In this document: piece after piece, positions 1 to 16,378 of the stretch
How the letters are laid out: the number at the start of each line of letters is the position of its first letter
How positions within the stretch are numbered: position 1 is the first letter of the stretch
Source: Solea solea
Taxonomy: Eukaryota; Chordata; Actinopteri; Pleuronectiformes; Soleidae
Assembly: GCF_958295425.1 (NCBI RefSeq)
Contig: NC_081144.1
Location: 5,319,739 to 5,383,738 of the forward strand
Reading direction: 5' to 3'
DNA length: 64,000 nt
Notes under the pieces: generated by a model
Databases searched by the model: none
What the model was told of the DNA's origin: nothing
Seen by the model: only the letters and a program-made list of their open reading frames with translations
Translations under genes and position numbers: made by a program

Positions 1-44
1 AAAATACTTGAATAGTATCTGGCCAATGTGAGTTCATAGCTTAT

Positions 45-99
45 TTGTGTGTGTGTGTGTGTGTGTGTATGTGTGTGCGCACGTGCGTGTGCGTGCGTT
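45..99. repeat. (GT)n microsatellite
   Basis: An alternating GT/TG tract with a few CG/CA interruptions lies just upstream of the first visible nemp1 exon, so it is intronic. Nothing else is recognised in 1-188. Confidence 0.9.
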
Positions 100-188
100 G
101 GCAAATGTTTTATTGCTGTCTATTCTGGCAGTTAATTCAAGTGAAAATCTGCTGTTTTAGATGTGTCATTAAAAAAGATCTCTGACAG

Positions 189-4485
<4,297 letters not shown>

Positions 4486-7096
4486 GAGAGAGTGTACAGT
4501 GTTGGACGTGGTCGAACACAGGAACTATACTTGATGCCTGTCAGAAAGGTAGACAGGTAACGGCTCTCTTCAGCTTCTGTGCGAACAGTCCAGGCAGACC
4601 TCAAGTGATTGACTGTGGAGAGAAGTTTTAAAAACACAAACCTTGGGTTGTTGCTTAAGTCACGGGAGCTCACACTGCCATGGCATTGAAAAAAAAAAAC
4701 AACAACCAAAAACTCAGTGACAAGCCCGTTCAGATCTGTGTGATCATAATCATCAACCTAGAAACAATATTGTACAGAATTTCCATTCATGCCACATTTA
4801 TCCTGTTTTAGAGGACAAAGGTTTATGGAAACATTGAGTTTATGAACTCAATGATTGAAGCTTATTTGATGTCAAAGCATTTTGTGTTTCATGGTCGTTT
4901 TGACTTGTGTGGTGTTTAATCATAGATTAGAAACAGTTTTATTTAAACCACACTGGCTGCCTACAACAAGTATCCAAATAACATGTATGTGTGGTGTTTT
5001 TTCAGTCCTCTGAACAGCAGTGTGATAACACTGGTGGTTGTTATTTCAGCTTAATTATTCAGGGATAAAGGTTTGTGTTTTGTGTTTTTCAATTAATTTT
5101 AATGGAAATTAATCAGCAGTTGTCTCTCACTATTTTGAATAAAAATGTATATTTGAGCTCTGATATTCAGGTATTTGTATCATCGTAGGAGTTTATTACT
5201 TAACTGTTAGTTACCTTTGAAAGCAAAACCTGATTTTGCTTTTAGCCATTATTAGAAATTATTTCTTCAGTTGACGCACATTTGACTGACAACTTTTGCT
5301 ACACTTTCTTTAAGAACATAATAATTTGTTACATTTAACTACACATTAGCTTATAGAAAGAAAAATACCCCACCAACTGACACATGTAATGCACACAACA
5401 ATAAGCTATAATAATTCTAAAGGGTTACTTTGCTGCCTACTGTACTTTTGATATTTCAAAAACATTCTGTACATTAGGTACTTTACCTTATAGTCTAGGA
5501 CTGCAAATATTTCGTCTGTAGCAAGATTTGTTTAATTTATGAATATTTAAGATTTCTAGTCTACAGTTTTACACAGATTTATGGCTGCAACCTACCTACT
5601 TCCATTTTTGTGTTTTAAAAATCTAAAACGCAATCTAAATGTATATATTTGCACATTATGTAGATAAATGGTTTGCTTTTCCCAGTCATTAAGTACAATA
5701 TCGGTGAACCTTCGGAACTTCCCATTGAAACCGCTAAACTTGAAATCTCCATGTCTCAAAGGTGATAACATTTTTGGTTTTCCCTCAGTTATCTAGAATC
5801 CCAATTTTACTTTGAAATCCCCCTAGTCCTGCAAATGGGCCTCTTAAAAAAAAAAAAAAAAAAAAAGCAGCCAATTTTTTTTGAATCACTAAGAAGTCAA
5901 AAAATTCTCCCACCTGAAGGAAATAAGAAAGTTCTGACCTTTTCTCATATCTGCACATAACCTAGGACAAATATCAACACTGTCACCATCACCTTACAAG
6001 TGGAACAGGGAAAAGACTGCAGTGGATGAATGGCTTTGATGTTAGTAAGAGAGCGTTATCTTAAATCAGACAGTTTTCAGTTTACAACGTTCATCCTTTC
6101 CCTCCCACTGAGTTTCAGTGAGCCATATCTGATGCCTCGGGGGACATTATGACATTTAGTCCAGTTGCCCTCTGAATTCCGCCTGTGGCCTTTGCACAAA
6201 GCTGTGCATGAGCTTGCAGCATATGAAGGCAGGGAACACCCCATCGGCACTATTGCAAATTATTGCACTCAATTGCATATTTACAACAGCTGATCCAGCT
6301 CGCACTATTTGCATGTGTTTCCCAGGGCTCAGGTTTGCATAATTCGGCCGTATTATAACATTCACATGCTGCTGCAATTCCTGCTTCCCCAAAATATGCG
6401 TCACCAACAGGGAAACCTCACCATAAACACAACTGCACTGCATGAGAAAGTGTGTGGGGGAATCCCTTGCACATATGAGCATATTGACTGCCACCCTCTC
6501 ATGGTAGCTTCATGTAAAATGTCTGGAGTTCCCCACAGCCTGCAAATGGGCCCACGACTAATTAATGGATTTTGTAAACCATACATTTTCCAACTCGACC
6601 ATGTGGAATAAAAATGATGGAACCACATATGCACTTAGTGTTACTGCTTTTTTCATCAGCAAACACATTTTTAAATCAAATCAAAACTATGTGTATCACG
6701 AAACTATGTATCATAGCAGGCAGTGTATAATATGCATGCTGCATGTAAACACTTCATAGTAAATCAAGATAAGAAACAAAACAATGGGACACAGTTGTAT
6801 TGTAACAGAAAGGCTACATACATGACAGAGGAATGTATAAACATGACAAAAATTTAAAAGCAGTGATGTTCAAGTCCAGCAAAGTGTCAGTGTCAGAAAG
6901 ATCATAGGAGAAAAAAAAGAAGATACTTTCAGGCTGCAAGAGGCAGCGCAAGCTGCAACTTCAATACATTAACACAGTCTGTACAGTTAAGACAAATTAA
7001 TTCTCCTCACCTCAAACTCTAAACACGACAGTTCAGGAGAAAAAAAAAAACAACAGAAGCATTCAAGTCCAGTGTTGGTTAAAATCCAGTGTTCAG
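4486..7096. other. nemp1 3'UTR, intergenic and ormdl2 3'UTR; no gene seen
   Basis: The nemp1 3'UTR runs to the AATAAA at 5138-5143. A poly(A) run lies at about 5847-5866. Between about 6150 and 6620 there are overlapping open frames on both strands (about 110 aa on minus, 100 aa on plus). They match no family I recognise and probably reflect base composition or an unidentified repeat. The segment up to 7096 is downstream of the ormdl2 stop; no clear polyadenylation hexamer on the minus strand was found. Confidence 0.5.
5138..5143 (+). terminator. Polyadenylation signal of nemp1
   Basis: AATAAA lies about 650 bp after the nemp1 stop, in AT-rich sequence. It is the first canonical hexamer that fits as the transcript end. 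Confidence 0.55.
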
Positions 7097-8970
7097 TCAG
7101 TATTTGTTGATCCCAAATATCCGCACTCCATGGAACTGAGGCAACTTTGGAAGGAGAACACTAAGGAGGGAGCTCGTGTTGATCAGGAAATGTGTGGGAT
7201 CATATTTTGTGTAGAAGCTTGCAAGAATATACCTGCAGAGAAAGGAGAATAGTGTAAATGTAGCAATGAAACATTGGATTCAATGTGCGCACACAGTAGA
7301 GTGGAGCCTTCACACCAAAAGAGAATATAATGCTATGCTACACCTCAGGGGTCAAGATTGTTGAAGATTGTCTGTCAGCCGCATTACTCGCAAATTTAAA
7401 GGCAGAGTTTGACAACTTTTCTCTCCAGTTCCACAGTGGTTTTGGTCTGCATTTATCTACTTACAGGACAATTGGCGAGATGGTGAGAAATTTGCGCGAA
7501 GACGTAAACTGCACACCATAGTCCATCTGTTCCCAGTGTGTGAGCAGACGTGCTTTCCCTTGGTCTGGTGTCTCGAAGGGAGTGCCCTTCACCGTGTGTA
7601 GAAACAGGTACATCACCTGCAGGGGAGAGACCACACCGCAGAGAAACCCAAACACATTAACCATGAAAAAAGACAGATCTTTTATTTTTGTTTTTGAGCT
7701 AATCCATTTGATATTCAAACTGATTTGGAAAAATACAAGAGCTTATTTTCACAATTTTATTTTTTTATAAAATAGAAATTTTGAGGAGATAAAAGGAGAC
7801 TCTTAAACTCTAAAACCTCAAATATACAACAACCCCCACGTTTGCCATATTAATTTCCAGAAAAAAAATATATAGGTTGATTTAATAAGAAACCAACAAT
7901 CAAACCTTCGGTTTAAGGGGATATATGTAGAAATATGCAGAACATGGCGTTAACAGCAAAGCTGTTAATGTCATCTCTGTGCACTGCTACTGATTTCCTA
8001 AATCAATTCACAAGGTCCCTATTTGATTCATTTACATATGTCTGTTTCTTGGCTATAAAAGAGATTTTCACAGAACTACTGCTGCAAATTTGTGGATCTC
8101 TAATCTGAGGTATCATTGAAAAACTTGGTAACATTGATGCAATTTTTTATTTTGAAAGACTGCACAGCACTTGAACCTTACAAACCTGTTTCAGTTCAGT
8201 ATATACAGCCAAGACGCACATCAGACAGTATAAAGTAATGACCAAGTTGTCCAGCAGAGACTTTGGTCTGCATCTATGTCGTCTTTGCTGAAGACCACAG
8301 TGATGCTATGTTGCTTTGCAGTGACAATGGAGGTCAAACCTAACTCTAGACTGTCCTTTAGAGCAGACAGTTACGACCCCAAAGCATCTGAAAAATGGCA
8401 TATGTAAGTATTTCTGGTTCTTCTCTACAGCTGGCAAAGTAATGAACAAATCTGCAGTCTCATCTGTTAAGACGTTTTTAAGAGGGATAGTGGGATTAAC
8501 TACTGGCAACCCAGGTGTGGTTGTGGGTGGAACAAATTTGCAAATGAAAATTTTAATTGTGAATATATTGGCTGAATTATTCACATTTCCTTAATCTCAC
8601 ATGACATTTCATGGTCATTATGTGACGTAATATAACACATTTCTTACATATAGCCCCTTTAAAGGTGATGGCATATTGTTATACTTCTATTTCAGAAAAT
8701 CCTATAGAAATTTGATACAAGAGTACTAAAAGAGGATCTCAGTGACAGCATAATCACATTTCCAAGCAATGATTTTATTTTGTTTTTTTTACTGACCATG
8801 TTGTGGATGACATTAGTGAGGGTCCAGACAAGCGGCACAGTGAAGAAAGGTATGCTCAGCAGGATGACATGTAACACCACAGTCAGGAGCAGGTAGGTGA
8901 GCCAGATACCCCTGCTGTTCATCACCCGCGTATTGGGGTTCACTTCACTGTGAGCTACACCCACATTCAT
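7097..8970 (-). CDS. ormdl2: ORM1-like protein 2 (sphingolipid biosynthesis regulator), complete
   Basis: ORMDL proteins are ER membrane subunits that inhibit serine palmitoyltransferase when ceramide is sufficient. Three coding exons on the minus strand, 8970-8797, 7616-7465 and 7232-7097, join to exactly 153 codons plus stop, the usual ORMDL length. The start [21 protein letters not shown] is the invariant N-terminus. It includes Asn13, the residue reported to sense ceramide in ORMDL3. Hydrophobic segments follow ([21 protein letters not shown], read in two parts), then the invariant [21 protein letters not shown] (also in parts) and the C-terminal VRIFGINKY. Donors are GTCAGT and GTAAGT. 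A splice acceptor (polypyrimidine, then TTCAAG) sits immediately before the ATG, so there must be an untranslated first exon upstream, probably around 9.5-9.85 kb. Naming as ormdl2 rather than ormdl1/3 rests on 12q13 synteny. Confidence 0.96.
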
Positions 8971-9359
8971 CTTGAATTAAAAGAAAGAAAAAAAAATATT
9001 AGAGCTCAGGAAACTGAAAATAAGCAGCAAGGCTGGCATTTTAACTTGATTGATTGAAACAATTAAGTGATCATCAATAAACCATTATTACCTCTGCCAG
9101 CATTACTCCATTGATTCAGAGTATTTTAAATCAATTGTTTACCTTGTGAGATTGTAATAATAATGTAATATGCACTCAAATATCTTTATATTTACAGATT
9201 CATGCTGAGTTACCTGAAAATCTATTTTTGTCTTGTCATTGAGGGACCAAATATTTTTGATATGGAGGCCTACATTTCAATAGGACAATATCGGAGTTCT
9301 ACTGATGTAAATATTATTTGTTGTTTTTTTACAACAACACATTTACAAATGTTGTAGTA

Positions 9360-9908
9360 ACGACTCCGCCCGCCTGAGTTGTCGCCAGTAACTAAACAAG
9401 CGACTCATTCTTTAACATCACATAGACAGCGACAGCTAGCTCCAACATTTCAACACTTATCAGGAAAATAAATAAATAAATAAAACTAATACAAAGTAGA
9501 ATCATTTTTAAACAACGATATATTTTACTGGAACATGACAGTTTACCGTTAAGGCTTTTAATCGTAAACGTTACGTGACATAACATTCGCTAGCTACTGT
9601 AGCTAACAGTTGCTCTCCACAGGTTGACAATGCTAACGTCAGTTTAAGTTAATCGCAGTGTGACGGTTAAAGATGCCGAGTCCACAATGACGGGACTGGA
9701 AGCTCCCTTCAAAGTGAAATTAATAAATGAGACACAAGAGCTGAATCGACGTTTAAAGTCTAACATTTCGGCGGCACAAAGTTTACCTTCCTTAGCTGTC
9801 GCAGCTCACCAGGAAATTCCGAGTTTCTTCGCTGACCCCGCCTCCGTGAGGTTCAGGCTCGTGCCTCTGCTGCAAATAACAAACAAACAACGTAATAATA
9901 ATAACAAC

Positions 9909-9959
<51 letters not shown>

Positions 9960-9990
9960 AATAAAAAGTCTGTGTCCTCCTGTAACTAAC
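9360..9990 (-). promoter_or_regulatory. Probable ormdl2 promoter / 5' untranslated exon region
   Basis: Relatively GC/CpG-rich sequence upstream of the ormdl2 ATG contains a GC box on the minus strand (CCCCGCCTCC on plus, 9836-9845) and another GC-rich CCGCCCGCC near 9367. Candidate 5'UTR donors (GTAAAC on minus) occur near 9541 and 9781. The exact first exon cannot be fixed from sequence alone. Confidence 0.5.
9893..9965. repeat. (AAT)n microsatellite
   Basis: A trinucleotide AAT/ATA tract with two GAT interruptions. Read in one frame it gives a poly-Asn run and in another a poly-Ile run, so the open frames across it are artefacts. Confidence 0.95.
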
Positions 9991-11747
9991 AACAGCAGGT
10001 TAACGGGTAATCACTAGGTGGTGTGTTTTCAAAAAATATTAATCTTCCAAGAAATGCCCACAATGCCCCGGTAAATGAGAGCAATTGCGTTGTTAATTCC
10101 CATATAAAAAAAGTTTGAATATGGGAAATTAGCTTTCACAGTTTGACTTTGAGTTGACTTTACACCTCAACATGTGACCAATATTATTACCTGACAAATG
10201 TGACATAAATGCATCACTGAACTAAAGACAAATAAGGGTGGAACAAAACCTAAAATTGCACATTACAGACAACTGATTTTGCATATATTGCTTATGATAG
10301 ATAGATAAACACGACCATTTCCATCACTGTCTTGGATTAACCTGCTGTTCTTCATCCTTCACCCCATCCATATCCCCCACCCACCAATTAAACCTCCTGA
10401 ATACTCACATACTGAACCTTTAATGGCTTACAATTTTTACAAAGTTACAATTTTGAAAACAAATGAACAAAATATTAAACACTTTTAAAAATCTTTTGTT
10501 AAAGTTTTGTTAAAACTTTTGTTAATTTGTTTTGGGATTTGAAAAGTGTTTCACGTTTTGTAAAGCGTGACATTATGTCACAGGTCACCAAATTGGCAAG
10601 CAGTGGTAATGTTTGGAAACTCTATAATGAAAACAGGTATCGTGCCATTTCTGTATCTGTATTGTTCATGTGTCCACAGCCTTGTGCAGCGTTGTGCTCT
10701 GTGCCACAGAGTGCCTTTGTTGTATTTTAAATGTTTCCTTTTCAGGTTAAGGTTTCATGTTGAAACCTGAGCCACAGCAGCATTAAAACACGTCTCTGAC
10801 TTTTATGTAAACTCAGGTGAGGAAATACAGCTTTGTGTTGAGTTGTGACAGTGGACAGTGTGGATGACTAATGCAGGGAAAATGATCACAAAAGCACTCA
10901 TTTACCGACAAGCTGAGAGGAATTCTTTCCTGTAGGTCAGGCAGTGCGTGAGGAAATAAGGAAGTGATGTAATATTATTCAAATTTGTAATGGGCTATGG
11001 ATTACATGTGTGGGAACGAGGCTTATTGAGTCCACTGTTTCTTGAAAAATCATTTTTATTTGTTATTTATATGACCTAATCTCCTCAGTGCACATTTAAG
11101 GTATTTTGCTTGAGGTTTTTCTCAGCATCCTGAAGCTCCCCTCACGTTCTATGATCCCAGAATGACTCTGTTCGGTAAGAGACCACGCTCTGTGATTTGA
11201 CATGGTTAATTTTGGTTATTGTCAGTGCAATCAGACTCTGGCCTAATGCACAATGAATATGAACCTGATATGAAATTACGTCATAAAATTTCCTCCAGTG
11301 ACTGTAACTCTAACTCACTGACCTTCCTGTTTACATCATCCTCACACTGATGAACTCTACTGATTTACTTTCCATGTTAATAACATATGACAGTGCGCAG
11401 AGACTGTGCTGTGACTTTACCCTCAGGCTGATTTCTACATTTTGTTTTTTGCTTTTACTGCCAACGATCAAAAGACGAGCTCCAAATCTCTTTATAGTAT
11501 TTTTATGTATGTTATTTTCAATGAGCTTTTCAGACTGATTGAGCTGTTAGTGTTTCTTGTTCTACTTTCAGTTGCATTAGTTAGTTAGTTTTGGTCAGGT
11601 ATTCTCAAATAAATGCAGGTACATTTGTGTTGACACATAAACATTGAACACACATTCTTATATATTAAATAGCAGCATTCTGCACATAAAGAAATAGACT
11701 GAAAAGCTTCTTTTGCCTACCTTTTGTTGTTACCTGTCACCTGTTTG

Positions 11748-11783
11748 GCGGTCAGAGGTCAATGGTCAAGGTCACTGTGACCT
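11748..11783. promoter_or_regulatory. Cluster of AGGTCA-type half-sites with perfect estrogen-response-element palindrome
   Basis: AGGTCACTGTGACCT at 11769-11783 is a perfect inverted repeat with a 3-bp spacer, the canonical ERE. Directly upstream are TGGTCA (11763-11768), AGGTCA (11756-11761) and a further GGTCA near 11750. The block resembles part of a dispersed fish repeat: a related 'CTGTAACCTCACAAAATGC' segment follows at about 11911. It may therefore be transposon-derived rather than a selected enhancer. Confidence 0.45.
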
Positions 11784-12214
11784 ACAGCCAGCCATACAGC
11801 CTAAATGAGTATTTGTTTTCAAGCAGTTGATTTAATACTATTACCATTGACATAATATTTTACAAAGTGCTCTCTTGTGAAGCTGCTCATGCACTCGGCT
11901 GGCTCTGCACTGTAACCTCACAAAATGCATTTTTGTTGTTATTTGGATTCCTCAGGTTCACTACATCTACTTCTGAAGTAAAGGCCAGGCTACATGGGTC
12001 AAAGGTCCAGTGGATAAGTGTGTTTACAAGCATGTTAAAAGTCCAATTTTAGCCGGACTAAGACAATAATTCGGCTTTCACCACCAGACACCTCTGGTAA
12101 ATGTGGTACATTTTAAAAATGTCCATGCTAAATGTTGAAGATTAATGCACATCTTCAGTATTATATTTAAGTATCATATTTTAGTATCGGCTAAGATGGC
12201 TTAGAACCTCTTCA

Positions 12215-12318
12215 GACGAGGTACTAACAAAAGTACCAGGTACTACCGCTAATGGAAAAGCAAAAAAAAACAAACAGTTGAGTCAATCCATGCTGGAACT
12301 GGGTAGTGGGAAAGCACC
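12215..12318. mobile_element. MITE end fragment (GGTACT.../AAAGCACC type)
   Basis: The segment runs from 'GAGGTACTAACAAAAGTACC' through 'ACCGCTAATGGAAAAGC' and ends GGGAAAGCACC. It matches the right side of the element at 45033-45449 and is a common teleost MITE style. No left end is recognised nearby. Confidence 0.5.
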
Positions 12319-13084
12319 ACTTGACAATGATGTTCGGATATGTAATATGTAAGTAGCAAATAAACACATATGGATATATTTTACTATTATTAGTTTATTT
12401 ATTTCAGGAACCTCATTGTAGAGAAAATCACAGTCTGTAACCTTTGACGCAAAAATGAACGATGTTTCAGACTGAGCTCCCCCCTCGATGTCTCTCCTAA
12501 ATATGTTTAATCAGTCTTAAAAGAGTGAAAAAATATTTTTTTTAAGAAATGCTTGGATCCTTAAAAAAATATCTCTCCTTGGTATACTGTCTGATTTATA
12601 CAGGCCCTTTTACATTTAAAATTATCTACATTTGCGACAACACAAGTTTGTGGTTTCACTGTTTCTCAATTTTCTTAAATTATATATAAGGATCCTCTTT
12701 TCAAAGATGACAAACTATAGAAACACAATTCACAATAGGAATCATGGCATGAGTAGATTTGTGCATCATATACAGTAACATGTCAGACTATTCTAACTGC
12801 CATTTCTGTAACACCTAGTATTGTTTTTGAATCAGTAAAGCAGCCATTTCCAAGAGATATACCTACAGTACTTAATGATACATGAATCTCATCTGGGTTT
12901 TATGTGCATTTTATTTAATAAAGTAAAGTTGAGTAAAAGTTTTTCAGTGACCGATGTGTGGGTCCTGATGTACTGACACCTTGACAGGAGGAGTGAATCA
13001 CCAAATGTGGTTTTACCCTCAGGACTATGACACTGTGTCATATTAGTCTGGAAAAACACTGTGTATGCTTTTATTTTAATTTCA

Positions 13085-13158
13085 TCATATCATTATTCTC
13101 TTGTCTTTCTTGTAAATTTCCCCACTGTGGGACAAATAAAGGACTATCTTATCTTAAA
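13085..13158 (+). mobile_element. LINE-like 3' tail fragment
   Basis: 'CCCCACTGTGGGACAAATAA' followed by 'AGGACTATCTTATCTTA' resembles the 3' terminus of fish non-LTR elements that end in short TCTTA repeats. No coding part is present. Family assignment is uncertain. Confidence 0.35.
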
Positions 13159-13694
13159 AGACACTTTGGGAAATACATTTTCAGGTGGCACTAAAAAAAA
13201 AGATCCTATCTTCCTTTGGGTTATGACACAGAGGCTGACAGAGGCTTGGAGTTTTTAATCTTCAAAGACAGGATTCCTGTGGGTAGAATATGATAAAGTA
13301 ATTGACTTAATTGGATATTAAGTCACCCACAAACTTCCTGGTTTAGTAATGTACACTGAGCTCACTGCTACTGAACTTCCTGAACCTGACACCTTCCTCT
13401 TTTTTCCCTTCTTGCTTTGAAGTACTACTAGACCAAGTTGCATCATCACAGGTCAACCACATGTGCAATAATAGATGCACTGACTAGGAGGAAGTCAGCA
13501 GGAAGTTGTGTATCTCCAAAGAGCAGCAGGAGTGTTTTAGGAAAGCACAACTTCCTTCTTGTCTCAGCATATTTGTCTGGGAAATTCATTTAGAAGAAAA
13601 GACTTTTATACTTTTCCTGAGTGTTTAATTACTATTCATGATTGTTTTTCTTTGGAATGAACAATCCCCACACACAACACATGATTGAGGATGA

Positions 13695-13700
13695 TTTATT
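13695..13700 (-). terminator. Polyadenylation signal of il23a
   Basis: AATAAA on the minus strand (TTTATT on plus) lies 255 bp after the il23a stop and 60-100 bp after the AU-rich elements. This gives a short 3'UTR of about 280 nt. Confidence 0.7.
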
Positions 13701-13761
13701 GTGAACACTGGATATTCTCTGCATTAAGAGTTAAATACCATCACAAATTGATAAATTAGAA

Positions 13762-13794
13762 ATAAATAGGTGCAATAAATACAGTGAATAAATA
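13762..13794 (-). promoter_or_regulatory. Three AU-rich elements in the il23a 3'UTR
   Basis: On the minus (mRNA) strand, UAUUUAU cores occur at 13794-13788, 13781-13775 and 13768-13762, spaced exactly 13 bp apart. Such motifs bind tristetraprolin-family proteins and destabilise cytokine mRNAs. Mammalian Il23a mRNA is a known TTP target, so the same control is plausible here. Confidence 0.7.
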
Positions 13795-13954
13795 TTACTA
13801 GGAGGATAATTCCATTGGAAATACATTGCATTAGTGGCAAAGACCGGAGTGGAAACACAGTTGCAACTACACGATCCACCACTGAATGCAGACATGTCAA
13901 TCAATGTGATCAAACAAGATTTCTTTTTTTTTTGCACGATTCACAGCTGCATTA

Positions 13955-15031
13955 TTAGCCACTGGAGCATGGCGGGTTCTGAGTTGAGCCGTGACGGGTC
14001 GGATCACTCACAGCAAAGACACGAGCGGTGAGGACGGAGAAAGAGAAGAGCCTGTTCATGGTGTAGGGGCACAGCACAAGCTTCTCCCAGCGATAATTTG
14101 GCGTAGGCTCCTCTTCTTTGATGTGGAACTCCTGTTGAATCAGAATTAAGACTTTAAAATGAACACTGACCCACACAATCTAATGATAGAGCTCACATAT
14201 ACTTCTGGGCTTTAAACATGCCAGGCCAGAGGCTGAACTTACCATCCCTGTCATGGACTTCACACAGGTGCTCATTTTTTTGATCAACCCCTCCATCACT
14301 GGCTTCAGTTTATGGGCAAATTTTGAGCAGTTCTGGAATCCAGCGAGCACATTTATTTCAACACTGTAGCTCATGAGGACTCTGAGGATCTTCTCGATAC
14401 ATTGCTGAAGATGGAAAGAGGACATTGAATCATTGTTTTTACATTGAAGACATTAACATCTACCAATCTGATGTGCATTTGTTATTTTGTTATCTGTAAC
14501 TTACCGCAGGCATCTCTGTGAGTGAGCTGGGATCACATCCATCTTTGGCCTCCATCCAAAGAAGCGACGAGGAGGTATTTAACTCTTCGTTGTGGCCAAT
14601 TTGAGCCTGCAAGTCATTTGAGGGAAGAAATGCTTAGGAAACACTTAAATTGTGAATGCAAACTTGAGAAATCTTTGTTGAAAGGTAGATTCAGAATCTC
14701 ACAGAAATTCAAAAGATGTAAATAGTAAATAAAAAACATATATGAAACAAAAAATGCTGCAACACAATATCCTTTCATTAATATTTAATGAAAGCATCAC
14801 ATATGGTGCCAAAATGTTTTTTGTTTTTTTTTGCATTAATAGTTGCAAACAAATTCATTCACATTGAATGAATGAATGAATGAATGAATGAACACTTACT
14901 CTGATAGATTTGACAGTGTGAAGAAGCTCCAGAGAGCTGTTCCGCACATCCGCACAATGGTGTACTGGAGCGCAGGACGCAGCCGCAAAAAACAAGAAAA
15001 GAGCGGCCGAGGTTGCGAAGGAAAACGTCAT
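13955..15031 (-). CDS. il23a: Interleukin-23 subunit alpha (p19), complete
   Basis: IL-23 p19 is a secreted four-helix cytokine that pairs with IL-12B p40 and drives IL-17-type immunity. Four minus-strand exons, 15031-14900, 14606-14505, 14404-14243 and 14131-13955, join in frame (44+34+54+58 = 190 aa). Human p19 is 189 aa, also from four exons. Residues 1-20 form a signal peptide (MTFSFATSAALFLFF, then AAASCA). Residues 66-70 (DGCDP) match the human GDGCDP block. Exon 3 is the central helical part (QCIEKILRVLMSYSVE, Cys80, Cys104, Cys125). Exon 4 ends with an amphipathic last helix, YRWEKLV...LTARVFA, matching human PWQRLL...AARVFAH. Trp147 corresponds to the site III tryptophan that contacts receptor. 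Possible N-glycosylation sites are at N31 and N54. All introns are GT-AG. The divergent pan2 neighbour matches human IL23A-PAN2. Fish p19 sequences are fast-evolving, so the call rests on motifs, exon plan and synteny together. Confidence 0.91.
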
Positions 15032-15123
15032 GGTGGGAAACAGAGAGTGTGCGATTGTCCGCGGTGTCTAGTGTGCTTCTCCTCCTCCTTTTGACTGATG
15101 TGCGCTGTTTGGGAGTCTGGCTG

Positions 15124-15180
15124 TTTTAAATGGTCTTTGACCAACGCCAGCCCGGTCCATGACTCAGTGCAGGGATTTCC
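15124..15180 (-). promoter_or_regulatory. il23a core promoter with TATA-like, AP-1 and kappaB sites
   Basis: Reading towards the il23a ATG on the minus strand: GGAAATCCC (15180-15172, a kappaB half-palindrome), TGAGTCA (15166-15160, perfect AP-1/TRE), then TTTAAAA (15130-15124, TATA-like) about 95 bp before the start codon. Mammalian IL23A is induced through NF-kappaB (c-Rel/RelA) and AP-1, so order and spacing suit an inducible cytokine promoter. Transcription would start near 15095. Confidence 0.65.
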
Positions 15181-16378
15181 TGGGCATCCCTCATGTGAGT
15201 TCATCCACGGTGCGCACAGAAAGGGATACACGGAACTTGTGTTTTTACTCATTACTTCACGCTGTGTGACAGATATGACACAGGCGTAATGTGGCCATAA
15301 ACACATCATCAGCTTACCTGCGTTATAATGTATCAATGGTTTATAACACGTTCTGTGACATGAATGTGTTTTAATTAATCACATAAATAATACTCTTTAT
15401 CTGCAATGAGTCCTGTACATTAAGTGTGTGTGTGAGGATGGACACTAGTAGCCTAATCAATAACATGCAACCACTTAATTTAAATGGGACCTAAGGAAGA
15501 GTCACATCTGTGGCTGAGCCCAGGAAGTGAGGAACTTTCCAGCTGTGTGATCCTCTTCTGTACCAGAGAAAAACCTCTGCATTTCATCTGAAAACTTTTC
15601 ACCAGGAAATGAAACCTCTAGGTGAAGGCGTAATCCATGTCTTCCTATACATTCCTATAAACAAAAAAGAATGCATTTCTCTCTCAGTATTTTATGTACA
15701 TGTTTGGTGCACTTTTCCTTTTAATATAAACAAAGTGCTTCATGAAAGGGTTAACAAAAACAACAACAAAACAATTACATAAATGAAAATAATCGTACAA
15801 GAAGGTTTTTTTAGGAGAAGCTTTCAAGGAGGGTTTTATAGGCAGTGACAGATGGAGCTCATGTAAGTCTTGTCTCATGTAAGAACTTATGAAGATTTTG
15901 AAAGCTGAATACAAAAAGTGTAGACAAATACTGTGGTTTTTTGTTTTTTGTTTTTTACTTTTCCACTGAATAATTGGTTGCAGACAATGTATGTGCATGG
16001 AATAATTTATAGTTCTCTTGAAATCAATCTTAAATGAATAAACTCAACATAACTAAAAACAATTCAGGTTTAAAAATTACATTGTGACACAGGCCACCAC
16101 ACTTAGAAGGGCTTGTCAGTTTTTTTTTACTGTCTTAATTTGTTGATTAAAATGTCAATATTTACCCTGGCATATCGATTATTGTATTGCACGAGGAAGG
16201 ACGATGATATATCACCAAATCGATATTCTCACCTAAGCTATAACTTAGGTAACTCACCTATGGCACTGCACAATAATCCACTCATTTAAAAAAACAAAAC
16301 ATTATAGTTATGAATACAGTTTGCAAACATAACATCTACCCACAAAACTGTTAGTAGAGAAAAATGTTTGTTTTAAAT

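Larger units (their letters stand above)
9990..13680. other. Intergenic region between ormdl2 and il23a; no gene seen
   Basis: AT-rich sequence with no exon-like conserved frame. It contains a cluster of nuclear-receptor half-sites (11748-11783), a fragment of a MITE end (12215-12318) and a short LINE-tail-like piece (13085-13158). Both flanking genes are on the minus strand, so this interval holds upstream sequence of ormdl2 and downstream sequence of il23a. Confidence 0.5.

Noticed and set aside
6156..6611. Overlapping open frames of 100-112 aa on both strands
   Set aside because: No motif, no splice context and no family resemblance; likely chance or an unknown repeat downstream of ormdl2.
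9660..9989. 109-aa open frame ending in poly-Asn
   Set aside because: It lies over the ormdl2 promoter/5'UTR on the opposite strand and is extended only by the (AAT)n repeat; no conserved protein.
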